Shown: positions 1 through 9,261 of the stretch, in pieces
Position numbering within the stretch: position 1 is the stretch's first letter
Layout of the letters: every line of letters starts with the position of its first letter
Origin: Acidobacteriota bacterium
Lineage (GTDB): Bacteria; Acidobacteriota; Blastocatellia; Pyrinomonadales; Pyrinomonadaceae
Assembly: GCA_019639235.1 (NCBI GenBank)
Contig: JAHBSG010000012.1
Location: 1 to 64,000 of the forward strand
DNA length: 64,000 nucleotides
Direction: 5' to 3'
Made by a program: the position numbers and the translations under genes
Notes under the pieces: generated by a model
What the model was told of the DNA's origin: nothing
What the model saw: only the letters and a program-made list of their open reading frames with translations
Databases searched by the model: none

Positions 1-1
1 A

Positions 2-2113
2 GCGGCAGCGGCCGATAAGTACCAAGGGCTCTCGCCGGAGACGCTCGTTGCGATGTACCGGACGATGTATATGTCCCGCCGGATCGATGACAAGGAGATC
101 CAGCTCAAGGGGCAGAACAAGATCTTCTTCCAGATCTCCGGGGCCGGCCACGAAGCTCTTCTTGTCGGCGCCGCACAGGCGATGAAGCCGGCATACGATT
201 GGTTCTTTCCGTATTACCGCGACCGGGCGTTGATGCTCGGTTTGGGCATGACGGCGCAGGAAATGCTTTATTCAGCGGTCGGTGCAGAGCTTGACCCGAA
301 TTCACATGGCCGTCAGATGCCTTCGCACTGGGGCCACAAGGATCTCAACGTTCCGTCGCAGTCGTCGTGTACAGGAACGCAGGCATTGCATTCAGTCGGT
401 GCGGCCGAGGCTTCGCATCGCGCTTCGCTGGTTCCGGAGCTTCAGGATAAGGTCAAAGGCTTCAAGGGCGACGAGGTCGTCTATATGTCGGTCGGCGACG
501 GCACGACGAGCGAGGGCGAATGGTGGGAAGCTCTCAATACGGCCTGCAACCTCAAGCTTCCGGTCATTTTCGTTGTTGAGGACAATGGCTACGCCATTTC
601 GGTTCCGGTCGAAGTGAACACGGCCGGCGGCGACATTTCAAGGCTCGTCTCGGGTTTCCCAAACTTGTTCATTCAAAAATGCGACGGCACAGACCCGCTT
701 GAGAGTTATGCGACCTTCAAGCGTGCGGTCGAGTATTGCCGCGAGCGAAAAGGCCCGGCCTTTGTCCACGGCAAGGTCATTCGCCCTTATTCGCACTCGC
801 TTTCGGACGACGAAAAGCTCTATCGGCCGGATGAGGAACGGCAGGCGGATGCCGAGATCGACCCGATCACGACCTTTGCCCAGTTCTTGATGACCGAGGG
901 CATCATCTCGTCCGAAAACCTCGAGGCCCTTCGCAAGGAGGTCGATGAAGAGGTAAACAAGGCCGCCGACATCGCGATCGAGACGCCGCAACCGGCACCC
1001 GAATCGGCGCTTCGAAATGTCTTCTCGCCGGATGTCGATCCGACGGACCGCTCGCTATTCGATACCGAAGAAGGTGCGGAGCTCTCGGGCAATCCGGGCA
1101 CGATGGTCGACCTGATCAACCGTTGCATGCACGAAGAGATGGAACGCGACCCGCGGATCGTCGTCTTTGGCGAGGACGTTGCGGATTGCTCTCGCGAAGA
1201 GTATCTGGAACGCGTAAAGGGCAAGGGCGGCGTTTTCAAGGTGACGGCGAACCTGCAGCGAAAGTTCGGCTCGGCACGAGTTTTCAATTCGCCGCTAGCC
1301 GAGGCAAACATTATCGGCCGGGCGGTCGGCATGGCGATCCGCGGCCTGAAACCGGTCGTTGAGATCCAGTTCTTTGATTACATCTTCCCGGCGATGATGC
1401 AGATCCGCAACGAGGTCGCTCTGACGCGATGGCGTTCCGATGGCGACACGACCTGCCCGATGGTGATGCGCGTTCCGGTCGGCGGATACCTGAAAGGCGG
1501 CGCCGTTTACCACTCGCAATCGGGCACGACGCTCTTTGCCCACACGCCGGGCTTGATGATCGCCTATCCCTCGACCGCTCTTGATGCGAACGGCCTGCTG
1601 CGGACGGCGATCCGCTGCGATGACCCTGTGCTTTTCCTCGAACACAAGCACCTCTACCGTCAGGTCTATAACAAGTCGGAATATCCGAGCAAGGATTTCC
1701 TGATCCCCTTTGGCAAGGCCAAAAAGGTCCGCGAGGGCAATGACGTAACGATCGTCACCTTCGGCGCACTGGTCGAACGGTCAAATCAGGCCGCCAAGCG
1801 GCTCGAACAGCAAGGCATCTCGGTCGATCTTATCGATCTGCGGACGCTTGTTCCCTACGACTGGGAAGCCATTGCCGAATCGGTCAAGAAGACCTCCCGA
1901 GTTCTGGTCGCCCACGAGGACCCGATCTCATACGGCTACGGGGCCGAGATCGCCGCACGCATCTCGAACGAGCTTTTCGAATACCTCGATGCCCCTGTCC
2001 GCCGCGTCGGCGCCACCGATACCTTCGTCGCCTACGCCCCGCAGGTCGAAGATTTCATCCTGCCCCAGAGCGAGGACGTCGAGGCGGCGATCCAAGAGCT
2101 AATGAAGTATTAG
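2..2113 (+). CDS. 2-oxoacid dehydrogenase E1, fused alpha and beta subunits (5' partial)
   Basis: Thiamine-diphosphate-dependent E1 component of a pyruvate or branched-chain 2-oxoacid dehydrogenase complex; it decarboxylates the 2-oxoacid and passes the acyl group to E2 lipoate. The reading frame is open to the left edge, so the true start lies outside the window; the ATG at 53 falls inside the alpha domain. The N-terminal half carries the ThDP motif ([14 protein letters not shown] followed by EDNGYAIS); the second half, from about residue 345, is the transketolase-like beta subunit ([14 protein letters not shown], then [14 protein letters not shown]). The fusion is common in this phylum. Substrate choice cannot be told from the sequence. 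The last 96 bp reappear, diverged, at 2783-2878. Confidence 0.9.
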   Translation, partial: AAAADKYQGLSPETLVAMYRTMYMSRRIDDKEIQLKGQNKIFFQISGAGHEALLVGAAQAMKPAYDWFFPYYRDRALMLGLGMTAQEMLYSAVGAELDPNSHGRQMPSHWGHKDLNVPSQSSCTGTQALHSVGAAEASHRASLVPELQDKVKGFKGDEVVYMSVGDGTTSEGEWWEALNTACNLKLPVIFVVEDNGYAISVPVEVNTAGGDISRLVSGFPNLFIQKCDGTDPLESYATFKRAVEYCRERKGPAFVHGKVIRPYSHSLSDDEKLYRPDEERQADAEIDPITTFAQFLMTEGIISSENLEALRKEVDEEVNKAADIAIETPQPAPESALRNVFSPDVDPTDRSLFDTEEGAELSGNPGTMVDLINRCMHEEMERDPRIVVFGEDVADCSREEYLERVKGKGGVFKVTANLQRKFGSARVFNSPLAEANIIGRAVGMAIRGLKPVVEIQFFDYIFPAMMQIRNEVALTRWRSDGDTTCPMVMRVPVGGYLKGGAVYHSQSGTTLFAHTPGLMIAYPSTALDANGLLRTAIRCDDPVLFLEHKHLYRQVYNKSEYPSKDFLIPFGKAKKVREGNDVTIVTFGALVERSNQAAKRLEQQGISVDLIDLRTLVPYDWEAIAESVKKTSRVLVAHEDPISYGYGAEIAARISNELFEYLDAPVRRVGATDTFVAYAPQVEDFILPQSEDVEAAIQELMKY

Positions 2114-2120
2114 AATCCAA

Positions 2121-2164
2121 ATGTCAACTACAGTTGACATTTTACAGCGTCAACTGTAGTATAC
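2121..2164 (+). promoter_or_regulatory. Toxin-antitoxin promoter and operator
   Basis: An inverted repeat (ATGTCAACT, 2 bp, AGTTGACAT; 2121-2140) overlaps a good sigma-70 promoter: TTGACA at 2134-2139, 17 bp, TAGTAT at 2157-2162. A second GTCAACTGTAG half-site starts at 2149. The -10 box ends only 4 bp before the toxin ATG at 2167, so the transcript may be leaderless. Such a site is where the antitoxin of this family would be expected to autoregulate. Confidence 0.7.
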
Positions 2165-2166
2165 AA

Positions 2167-2463
2167 ATGGTCGAAATTATTAAAAGCGAGACTTTCGACC
2201 GTTGGCTGAGGAAGCTTCGCGATTCTCGGGCGAAGGCTCGTATTGAAATGCGGATCCGAAGGCTAGGCCTCGGTAATCCGGGTGACGTAAAGCCGATAGG
2301 AGAAGGGCTAAGCGAGATGCGGATCGACTACGGACCCGGATATCGCGTTTACTTTATGGAGCGAAGCAATTTCCTGGTGATCTTGCTTTGCGGCGGAGAT
2401 AAGAGCACCCAGCAGAAGGACATAGCAAAAGCTCACGAGATCGCGGCGGGGTGGGAGGATTGA
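2167..2463 (+). CDS. HigB/RelE-type toxin (HI1419-like, Gp49 family)
   Basis: Small basic protein of 98 aa, the usual length for the 'addiction module killer' branch of the RelE/ParE superfamily, whose members usually cleave mRNA at the ribosome. It shows the family pattern of an N-terminal helix (ETFDRWLRKLRD), a central GLGNPGDVKPIGEGLSEMRI segment and a GYRVYF strand followed by LCGGDKSTQ. The ATG at 2167 is preferred over upstream frame extension because the promoter and operator occupy 2121-2164. The antitoxin gene follows after 2 bp, toxin first, as is usual for this family. The pair sits between the E1 gene and a second copy of the E1 gene tail. Confidence 0.87.
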   Translation: MVEIIKSETFDRWLRKLRDSRAKARIEMRIRRLGLGNPGDVKPIGEGLSEMRIDYGPGYRVYFMERSNFLVILLCGGDKSTQQKDIAKAHEIAAGWED

Positions 2464-2465
2464 TA

Positions 2466-2753
2466 ATGGCTCAAAAATTTAGTCGGTACGATACGGCGGA
2501 TTACCTCGAAACCGAAGAGGACATCCGCCTTTATCTTGAAGCATGTCAGGAGGACGGCGACCCGGCTCTCATTGCAGCCGCACTCGGCGATATCGCTCGT
2601 GCGCGAAATATGACCGAGTTGGCACGCTCGGCCGGAATGACACGAGCCGGTTTATACAAAGCACTGTCACCTGATGGCAATCCGAGTTTTGCCACCGTTT
2701 CAAAGGTCGCTAAGGCGCTGGGACTCAAAGTCAAGATCGAACTGGCCTCTTGA
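2466..2753 (+). CDS. Antitoxin of the HI1420 family (HTH DNA-binding)
   Basis: Protein of 95 aa with the family signature: YLETEEDIRLYLE near the N-terminus, then an XRE-like helix-turn-helix (NMTELARSAGMTRAGLYKAL) and the closing KVAKALGLKVKIE. It neutralises the upstream toxin and probably represses the operon through the palindrome at 2121-2140. The start at 2466 lies 2 bp after the toxin stop, so translation is likely coupled. Confidence 0.88.
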   Translation: MAQKFSRYDTADYLETEEDIRLYLEACQEDGDPALIAAALGDIARARNMTELARSAGMTRAGLYKALSPDGNPSFATVSKVAKALGLKVKIELAS

Positions 2754-2782
2754 ACAGGTGTTGATTCCGTGTGAGCGTGGGC

Positions 2783-2878
2783 GACACATTCGTCGACTAT
2801 GCCCCGCAGGTCGAAGATTTCATCCTGCCCCAGAGCGAGGACGTCGAGGCGGCCGTGAAGGAATTAATTAAGTATTGA
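2783..2878 (+). pseudogene. Second copy of the E1 gene 3' end
   Basis: This 96 bp segment aligns without any gap to the last 96 bp of the E1 gene (2018-2113). There are 14 base differences; the central 53 bp are identical and most differences are at the two ends. It encodes a plausible E1 C-terminus ending in KELIKY and its own TGA stop. No start codon or upstream E1 sequence accompanies it, so it is a gene remnant. The toxin-antitoxin cassette lies exactly between the two copies. Confidence 0.85.
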
Positions 2879-2971
2879 TTTTTTTGGATGATCTGATATA
2901 GAATTTTCGAACCTGTTTTGCGGGCCGGTCGGGCCTGCTCCACCTTTTTCAGCTTAGTCAGGAGGAATCAA

Positions 2972-3184
2972 ATGAAGAAAATTGCCCGGGTCGTCGCTCT
3001 CGTAATGTTCGTTTCGGTTGGCGTCGTCGGCGTTGTTCACGCCAGCATTTTTGATGAGAAGCGGCACTCAACATGCTACACGCCGGACGGAAAATTTGAG
3101 CCTCAAAGAAAGGACTGCGACGTTAACTCGTGCGGATGCCTTTTCCACCAAGTAGAAGAGTTCTTCAAGAGCATCTTTAAGTAA
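2972..3184 (+). CDS. Small secreted cysteine-containing protein
   Basis: Protein of 70 aa, not recognised. The ATG at 2972 follows a strong GGAGGA ribosome-binding site, which rules out the longer frame from 2918. Residues 1-24 form a Sec signal peptide (MKK, a hydrophobic stretch, then VHA). The mature peptide is about 45 aa with four cysteines (STCYTPDGKF, KDCDVNSCGC) that could form two disulfides. It is a single-gene unit with its own terminator. Confidence 0.65.
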   Translation: MKKIARVVALVMFVSVGVVGVVHASIFDEKRHSTCYTPDGKFEPQRKDCDVNSCGCLFHQVEEFFKSIFK

Positions 3185-3207
3185 AGCCGGCTTTGTAAAA
3201 TAAAAAA

Positions 3208-3246
3208 AGCTCGCAGGGGCGCTTGTTGCCCGGCGGGCTTTTTTTG
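3208..3246 (+). terminator. Rho-independent terminator after the small secreted protein
   Basis: GC-rich hairpin (arms beginning AAGCTCGC and ending GCGGGCTT) flanked by A- and T-runs, 24 bp after the stop codon at 3184. Confidence 0.75.
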
Positions 3247-3262
3247 TTTTTGCCAAAAGGAG

Positions 3263-3299
3263 AGGCGGAAGGCCAATTTCCCGGATAAGCCTTCCGCCT
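3263..3299. repeat. Perfect 11-bp inverted repeat
   Basis: AGGCGGAAGGC at 3263-3273 and its exact complement at 3289-3299, with a 15-bp loop. There is no T-run, so it is not a standard terminator. It sits between convergent genes. Confidence 0.6.
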
Positions 3300-3437
3300 G
3301 TGACGTAGCTATAAGGTAGAGTCCGATATTCATCGAACACCTTAAATCTAACCTAAGCCAGCAATATTGCTTGCAAAATTCAACGAACGGGCTTTCTCTG
3401 CCCTGATTCGGTCGTTTTTTGACACCGAACGGATCGC

Positions 3438-4238
3438 TCAGATCCCCGCAAGCCTGTAAACTCCCCGTTCGACGCGTTCCGCAAAGCCTTCATCGACCAA
3501 TTCATGGTTCGCTTTGCCAACTTCCTTGCGGTTAAGACCGAATTTGCCCGCAAGTTCGCCAAGCAGTGTCATCCCGCACATTTGCAGATAGGTTCGGGCT
3601 AGTTCGCGCACGGCAACTTCGCGCTTCATCTTGATCTTGATCTCCGAAGGGAATCGGGCCTCGGCTAGTTTCCAGATGTATGTGAACTTCGGCACGTAAA
3701 GAGCTTCCTGCGGTACGACCTTCATTCGAAGCTGCAGTTCGTCGAGCGCTTTGGTGAGGTCTTTCTTGTCCTTAATTCCACACGCTTCGCGAAGGTCGCC
3801 GGTTGCCATTTCCCATTCCTTCCGGAGCACTTTCAGGACGGCCTGTGCATCTTTTGAGAGCACCCCGCTCTCGCCCGCACGAGAGCAACCCCAGATCGTG
3901 TTGAAAACCGGGATCATCCGGCGGGCCAGAAACCAAGATTTGCCCTTGATGAGTTTTCCGTAATATACCTTCCCGCGGGCCATCAGCTCGTCCTTAAGTA
4001 CCCATGCCCTGCTCGCTTCGGCATCTTTCTGCACATTCCGCGGCATGTGGGCATCCCGCCGGCCGCAGACGGCAATATAAATGGAGGGCATCGCTTTCCG
4101 AACGTCGGTCAGTCCAAGGCAAAACCCGAGATCCTCGATCATCGATTCGGCTTCTTCTGCCGTGTCGATCTTCAAACCATCCTCACGCCGCCACTTGCGG
4201 TCGCGGTACTCTTCGATCTCTTCGGGCAGATGCTTCAC
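3438..4238 (-). CDS. Winged-helix protein, possibly related to AlkZ/YcaQ DNA glycosylases
   Basis: Basic protein of 266 aa. The region around residues 90-120 (KSWFLARRMIPVFNTIWG) and the C-terminal helices with a wH-like segment (LLGELAGKFGLNRKEVGKA) recall AlkZ-related proteins, which unhook DNA crosslinks. The resemblance is by eye and no catalytic motif was identified, so the role is uncertain. The GTG at 4238 is chosen as start because the longer frame begins with a TTG inside the terminator of the upstream gene. Confidence 0.5.
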   Translation of the reverse strand: MKHLPEEIEEYRDRKWRREDGLKIDTAEEAESMIEDLGFCLGLTDVRKAMPSIYIAVCGRRDAHMPRNVQKDAEASRAWVLKDELMARGKVYYGKLIKGKSWFLARRMIPVFNTIWGCSRAGESGVLSKDAQAVLKVLRKEWEMATGDLREACGIKDKKDLTKALDELQLRMKVVPQEALYVPKFTYIWKLAEARFPSEIKIKMKREVAVRELARTYLQMCGMTLLGELAGKFGLNRKEVGKANHELVDEGFAERVERGVYRLAGI

Positions 4239-4266
4239 ACGCCGATTAAAGCATAACTTTGGGCGC

Positions 4267-4300
4267 AAAAAAACGGGCGGCAACGCATGTCACCGCCCGC
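4267..4300 (-). terminator. Rho-independent terminator of the glycine-zipper surface protein gene
   Basis: Read on the minus strand, a CGGGCGG/CCGCCCG hairpin is followed by seven T residues. It lies 20 bp beyond the stop at 4320. Confidence 0.85.
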
Positions 4301-4319
4301 TTATCGATTCAGCCGTTGC

Positions 4320-5972
4320 TTAGTTGTTCTGCGGATCACTATTGCCGCGGACCGGTGACGAGGAGACGACCGTAATGGTCGAGCCCGGCATAAGCCTTAC
4401 GTCGTCGCGGCCGGTTGCGATAACGGAGCCTGCACCCGCGCCTCCGCCAATGATTGCCCCGAGAACAGCACCTTTTCCGCCGCCTGCGATCGCACCGATC
4501 ACTGCGCCGATACCGGCACCGATGCCGCCGCGTTTTGCCGTCTCTTTGGTCTGGCTGTCGCCCTGGGCCGTACCCTCGGTATCGACCTTGACCTCTTTGC
4601 CGCGTTCGTCGCGGAGACCGGTGAGCGAACCGGCAAAGTCATAAGCACGCCCGTCGCGGAGCGTTATCCGCTCAAAATTGAAGGTCACGTTCGAGCGGCC
4701 TGAGACCTGGCCAGAGCGGCCAACGCCGGTAATGTAGCCCTCGATCACCGCACCGCGAAACTCCATCGGACCCTGCACCGTCATCTTGAACCGGTCGTTG
4801 TTCTGCGAGGCCTTGGTGTTGATCTCATTCTCAAGCGTGCCGGTGATGACCGTTCCGTTCGGGACGATGAACTGGCCGATCCGCGGCTTGCTCAGCGTCG
4901 GATTCGGACTATTTGCGCCAACTCGGTCATTCGGGTCGTTCGTCGAATATCCCGTGTCATTGTCGCTATAGCTCGCGTCCGAATCGGTCGGAATGTCTCG
5001 CTGCACCGCGGGGTCGATTCCGAGCCCCGCCGTCTGTTCGGACTTTGTGTAGTAGCTGTCGGCAAAGATCGTCTCCGAAAGGTATTCGGTCGTGATCCGG
5101 CGGGTTACCTTGAGCCCGCGTCCGTTATCGATTGATGTGAAGATGATGGTGTAATCCGTTTCGCCGCCGAGGCTTGAGATGGTGATCTCGTCACCGCGAA
5201 GCGAGGCCCGCAGGCGAACTGTACGGCCTCCGCTGTTCTCCGAACGCTCGCGGCCATCGGCCACAAATGTGACCGGGTCTGCATTCGTCGTTGCGAGCGT
5301 AACCTCGCTGCCGCGGACGAGCAGAGCGATCGACTCCGGCGCGTCGAGTTTTGATTCAAGGTCCGTCCGGTTGCTCCCGCTTATGTTGATATCGGCAACG
5401 ATGTCGGCGGCCTTTTCGCTGCGGCCGGTGTCGAGCCTGTAGGTGCCCGTCAGCCCCGGCGAGACGGCCCCACCAACAGGCTGATAGCCATAGTCATCAT
5501 CATTAACACCGCCGGAGACGTTCGAAATGCGCCCGTTCCAGTCGGGCCGAACACCGTAGTTCGCCGCAAGCCGGTCGATCAGGTCGCGGACGTCCGTCCA
5601 GGTGCTTTCGATCCTTCGGTTCTGCGGATTCGCCGTAAAAAAGCCGGCCATGTCGCGGCCCGCGGCGACGATCTGCTCGATATCGCTGCGGTTCTCGCGG
5701 CGGAGCCCGACGTTCTCATCGAACGTTTTCACTGCGTTCTTCAGAGCGTCGATGCCCGAGCGGGCATCATCGCGAACCGTCCGCGAGGCCGAATTGCTCC
5801 TGAGCTGAAAGCTGAGCGTCATATCGAGGTCATCGATCTTCGACCGAAGGCTGCGGACCGTGTCCCGCACCTCGCGTTCGTTGATGCTCTGAGCCGCCAC
5901 GCTCGACGCAAACCCAAAAACCAATGCGGCCAAAAGTGCCGCCACGCCCGTTCCCTGATAAAACCGTTTCAT
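4320..5972 (-). CDS. Secreted protein with C-terminal glycine zipper
   Basis: Protein of 550 aa, function not known. The ATG at 5972 is preceded by GGTGAGAG and starts a clear signal peptide ending near AAQS; the longer frame adds 14 residues without a ribosome site. The N-terminal 130 residues are helical and charged, the middle has beta-rich segments, and residues ~390-480 resemble a barrel domain (GTVITGTLENEINTKASQ). Near the C-terminus a glycine-zipper stretch (GAGIGAVIGAIAGGGKGAV) suggests insertion in, or association with, a membrane. It is monocistronic with its own terminator and is divergent from the OsmC gene. Confidence 0.7.
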   Translation of the reverse strand: MKRFYQGTGVAALLAALVFGFASSVAAQSINEREVRDTVRSLRSKIDDLDMTLSFQLRSNSASRTVRDDARSGIDALKNAVKTFDENVGLRRENRSDIEQIVAAGRDMAGFFTANPQNRRIESTWTDVRDLIDRLAANYGVRPDWNGRISNVSGGVNDDDYGYQPVGGAVSPGLTGTYRLDTGRSEKAADIVADINISGSNRTDLESKLDAPESIALLVRGSEVTLATTNADPVTFVADGRERSENSGGRTVRLRASLRGDEITISSLGGETDYTIIFTSIDNGRGLKVTRRITTEYLSETIFADSYYTKSEQTAGLGIDPAVQRDIPTDSDASYSDNDTGYSTNDPNDRVGANSPNPTLSKPRIGQFIVPNGTVITGTLENEINTKASQNNDRFKMTVQGPMEFRGAVIEGYITGVGRSGQVSGRSNVTFNFERITLRDGRAYDFAGSLTGLRDERGKEVKVDTEGTAQGDSQTKETAKRGGIGAGIGAVIGAIAGGGKGAVLGAIIGGGAGAGSVIATGRDDVRLMPGSTITVVSSSPVRGNSDPQNN

Positions 5973-6138
5973 ACTCTCACCGTGTATGCCATGTGCCGCA
6001 AAAGACACACGCATCCCTCACCGCCTTTGAAGCATTTCTTATACCAGAAGTTGTTCAAATTATCCTGCCCCGCATATCAATGCCCGGCTGTGCTAAGATT
6101 TTTATGCAAATCAACCAATCAAGGGGAGCACAAACATT

Positions 6139-6579
6139 ATGTCATCATTGCCCGTCGAGGCCGTCATTCAATTTGCCGGAGACGATATGTTCATCGGCAC
6201 GAGCCCGAGCGGACACTCGTTTGCTATTGATACCAAAGGAGATAGGAAATCGGCACCAACGCCGATGGAACTCCTGCTTGTTTCGGTTGCCGCCTGCACG
6301 GCTGCGGACGTCATCTCGATCCAACAGAAAAAGCGGCAGGACGTGACCGAATATCGGGTAAAGGTCACCGGGTCGCGGGCCGAGGACCATCCGCGGAAGT
6401 ATGAGACGTTTCACGTCCACCATATCGTGCACGGACGCGGCGTTTCGGAATCGGCGGTCGCCCGGGCAATCGAGCTTTCTGACACAAAGTATTGCTCGGT
6501 TTCCGCAACCGTTCGCCCAACGGCGGCGATAACCACCAGCTTTGAGATCATCGACGCCGGTGCGGAAGAAGGAAGATAG
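6139..6579 (+). CDS. OsmC/YhfA-family peroxiredoxin-like protein
   Basis: Protein of 146 aa. OsmC-family proteins reduce organic hydroperoxides with two cysteines; here they are C53 (VAACTAADV) and C119 (TKYCSVSATV), at the usual spacing and in the usual contexts. The PTPMELLLVSVAACTA block is characteristic. An AAGGGGAG ribosome-binding site precedes the ATG. The next gene starts 3 bp after the stop, so the two are probably co-transcribed. The YhfA-like branch is less well characterised than OsmC and Ohr. Confidence 0.9.
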   Translation: MSSLPVEAVIQFAGDDMFIGTSPSGHSFAIDTKGDRKSAPTPMELLLVSVAACTAADVISIQQKKRQDVTEYRVKVTGSRAEDHPRKYETFHVHHIVHGRGVSESAVARAIELSDTKYCSVSATVRPTAAITTSFEIIDAGAEEGR

Positions 6580-6582
6580 ATC

Positions 6583-8781
6583 GTGAAACACCTAGGCAAA
6601 ACGCTTCTCTTTATCGCTTTGTTTGCTGTTGCGGCTGCGGCACAGGTTCCGCTCGATGTCGAGGTAAAGATACTTCGCGCCGAGGACGAACTTCGTTTTG
6701 ACGCGGATCTAACGGAACTCTTGAAACACAAGGTTCCGGCGGTCCGCCAAAGGGCTGCTCTTGCCGCCGGCCGGATCGGCGATGCTGCGGCCGTCGGCCC
6801 GCTCGTCGAGCTTCTTGAGGGCGACCCCGCAGTCGAGGTTCGAGCGATGGCCGCTTTTGCTCTTGGCGAGGTGGAATCGATCGAGGCGGCGGATGCCATC
6901 CAGCGAGCGATCGGCGAGACCGGTAAGGCAAAGTTGCCCAACGTCGTAGAGGCAGATATCCGCGGCCGGCTTGCCGAGGCTGCGGGAAAGATCGCCGCGG
7001 CGAATGCGAAAGACACGAAGGCGAAAGACCTTGGGCAGGCGATACTTTTCGTTCTTGAGGCCGAGCACTTGAAGGGCGCAGGGCAGAACAAAGAAACCGT
7101 GCTGCTCGCGCTGACCGCTGCGCTTCGTGCGAGGCCCGAGAAGACGGACGTCACGGTCGCGAAGTTCCTCACAAACTCCGATTCCCGCATCCGGATAGAT
7201 GCCGCCAACACGCTTTCCCGCGTACGTGCAAAAAATGCCAACGAACAGCTACGCAAAATGCTTTCGTCCGACGCGGATGCCGTCGCACGGGCAAATGCCG
7301 CACGAGCGCTCGGTGCCGCCGATGACAAACCGGCGGTTGACCTCCTGATAAAGGCTGCGACCTCGGATGCTGATAGCCGCGTCCGAGTTTCGGCGATCCG
7401 TTCGCTCGCCCAATTGAAAGACGAAAAGGCCGCCGAGGCGTTGATCGCACACGGCACAACGGTCCTTGCAGGCTATAAAAGTTCGATGGCCGAAGGCATC
7501 GTTCCGGCCGAGCACAGCGAGTTCGTCGAGGTCGCCGTCGCTCTCGGGCAGATCATTCCCGGCAGCTTCAATGAGGCAGCACTAAAGCTCTTCAAGGATT
7601 TTGCAACGCTCGACAAAGGTGCGACCTCGGAAGTTTACGTCGCACGCGTTCGCGTTGCTCCCGCCCGCGGTGAGGGCAATGCGCCCGAGCTGACAAGCTG
7701 GAAACAGTATCGGACGCTGGCAATGATCGTCGGCGAATTTGCCGTTATCGAACCTAAGACCGAGGAAGGCAAGAAGCTGAAGAGCGAGGCCGCGGCGATC
7801 CTCGAACCGCTCGCCCGGGCGATGGCAGAAGCCGACCCAAAGGAAGATGCGGATGCGATAATGGCCGCCCCGGCAACGCTCTCTGCATTTGCCCGGTTCG
7901 GCACCGATAGCCTCGATGAGATCCTGCGGCGTGCCCTTCGCAATCCGGATGTCCAGATCCGGGCGGCCGCGGCATCGCTGCTCGGCGACCGGCCCGTCGC
8001 GGACGCAAATCTCGATGCCCTCAAGAACGCCGCCGAATACGCCATTATGAACGACCCGAACGAGAACGATGCCGCACTCGCCGCGATGAACGCTCTCTTC
8101 AAGCTGAACAAGAATGAGGCTCTTTCGGTGCTCGATGTCGCCGCCGGTTCGCCGGATAACCTGATCCGCCGCCGGGTTCACCAAATATTGAATGACGAAG
8201 CTTTCAAGGGCCGCGAGCTTTCACCGATATTAAAGAACATTGACCGCAAGGATCTCGTCCGCGTCCGTCGATACTCAGGCAAGGGCACACGGCTCGGCCA
8301 GGTGCTCAACAACGAAGCGGACTATCGCCGAGCTGCCGCAAGGCGGAACGGCTCCGTAAAGGCGGTTCTTACGACAAAGAAGGGCACGTTCACCATCGAC
8401 CTTTTGCCCGATGACGCACCGCTGACGGTCGATAACTTCATCCGCCTCGCAAACTCAAAATATTTCGATGGGTTGGAGATCCATCGCGTAGTGCCGAATT
8501 TTGTGATGCAGGACGGCGACCCTCGCGGCGACGGTACAGGCGGCCCGGGCTGGACCATCCGATGCGAAGTGAACATGGTGCCCTACGGCCGCGGAACCGT
8601 CGGCATCGCTCTCGCCGGAAAGGACACGGGCGGCTCGCAGTGGTTCGTTACGCATTCGCCGCAGCCGCACCTTGACGGCGGCTATACGGTCTTCGGGCAA
8701 GTCAGCGAACGCGATATGGCTGTGGTCGATCGGATCGTCCAGGGCGACAAGATCCTGACCGTTCGGATAGTCGGACGCTGA
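6583..8781 (+). CDS. HEAT-repeat protein with C-terminal cyclophilin (peptidyl-prolyl isomerase) domain
   Basis: Protein of 732 aa. A GTG start at 6583 (AGGAAG upstream) gives a signal peptide (LLFIALFAVAAAAQ), so it acts outside the cytoplasm. Residues ~35-560 are tandem HEAT-like repeats (AVRQRAALAAGRIGDAAAV, PAVEVRAMAAFALGEVES). Residues ~585-732 form a bacterial cyclophilin domain: FHRV-type EIHRVVPNFVMQDGDPRGDG, then GIALAGKDTGGSQWFVTHS and HLDGGYTVFGQV. It should isomerise prolyl bonds of exported proteins, with the HEAT array for substrate binding. Its last 114 bp recur at 9262-9375. Confidence 0.92.
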   Translation: MKHLGKTLLFIALFAVAAAAQVPLDVEVKILRAEDELRFDADLTELLKHKVPAVRQRAALAAGRIGDAAAVGPLVELLEGDPAVEVRAMAAFALGEVESIEAADAIQRAIGETGKAKLPNVVEADIRGRLAEAAGKIAAANAKDTKAKDLGQAILFVLEAEHLKGAGQNKETVLLALTAALRARPEKTDVTVAKFLTNSDSRIRIDAANTLSRVRAKNANEQLRKMLSSDADAVARANAARALGAADDKPAVDLLIKAATSDADSRVRVSAIRSLAQLKDEKAAEALIAHGTTVLAGYKSSMAEGIVPAEHSEFVEVAVALGQIIPGSFNEAALKLFKDFATLDKGATSEVYVARVRVAPARGEGNAPELTSWKQYRTLAMIVGEFAVIEPKTEEGKKLKSEAAAILEPLARAMAEADPKEDADAIMAAPATLSAFARFGTDSLDEILRRALRNPDVQIRAAAASLLGDRPVADANLDALKNAAEYAIMNDPNENDAALAAMNALFKLNKNEALSVLDVAAGSPDNLIRRRVHQILNDEAFKGRELSPILKNIDRKDLVRVRRYSGKGTRLGQVLNNEADYRRAAARRNGSVKAVLTTKKGTFTIDLLPDDAPLTVDNFIRLANSKYFDGLEIHRVVPNFVMQDGDPRGDGTGGPGWTIRCEVNMVPYGRGTVGIALAGKDTGGSQWFVTHSPQPHLDGGYTVFGQVSERDMAVVDRIVQGDKILTVRIVGR

Positions 8782-8829
8782 GCCAGAAACACCACCATTA
8801 AGGAGCGTATTCTTTCTTAAGCACCAAAC

Positions 8830-9213
8830 GTGAAGCATATGCGAAGAGGGTTAGATAGTTCGGAGGTTCTGAGCGAAACTGATCGTATGGCCATCAACGG
8901 TCACCGCGGCCTCGCGGACGTGCTCGCTTGGGCGGCAACTAAGCCAAAGAGCGAAGTGCATCCGCAGACCGTTGCCGAAGTTATCACCCAAGATGAGTAC
9001 ACCCACGACATCATCGTTCCGTATCGCGACGTGTTTCTGGTTTACGACACTACCTGACTCGGTGCCGTAACGGCGGTCGCCGTCTGGAACAAACATCCAA
9101 CCGCAGATGAGCTTCTCGAACGACGAATTGCGAATGGTTGGAGGCCCACTGCATCAAGGTTAAAGGACGGCGACGCCATTGAAGGTCACGCGGCGTGTTT
9201 GGTCAAAAGCTAA
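8830..9213 (+). pseudogene. Decayed small gene between two copies of the cyclophilin gene tail
   Basis: A frame starting at GTG 8830 (ATG choices at 8839 and 8887) encodes a protein containing GLADVLAWAATKPKSEV and VPYRDVFLVYDTT, then meets TGA at 9055-9057. The same frame stays open and protein-like afterwards (LGAVTAVAVWNKHPTADELL and further) until TAA at 9211. The simplest reading is one gene of about 125 codons with a nonsense mutation. The family was not recognised. It occupies the same position relative to the duplicated gene tail as the toxin-antitoxin pair does at the E1 gene. Confidence 0.6.
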
Positions 9214-9261
9214 AAGCAACGGTACGACCTTTAGGGCCTATCGTCGACGATGAAACTACCA

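Noticed and set aside
9055..9057. TGA as a selenocysteine codon in the small cassette gene
   Set aside because: The bases after it form only a weak GCCG/CGGC hairpin not resembling a bacterial SECIS element, and the locus shows other signs of decay.
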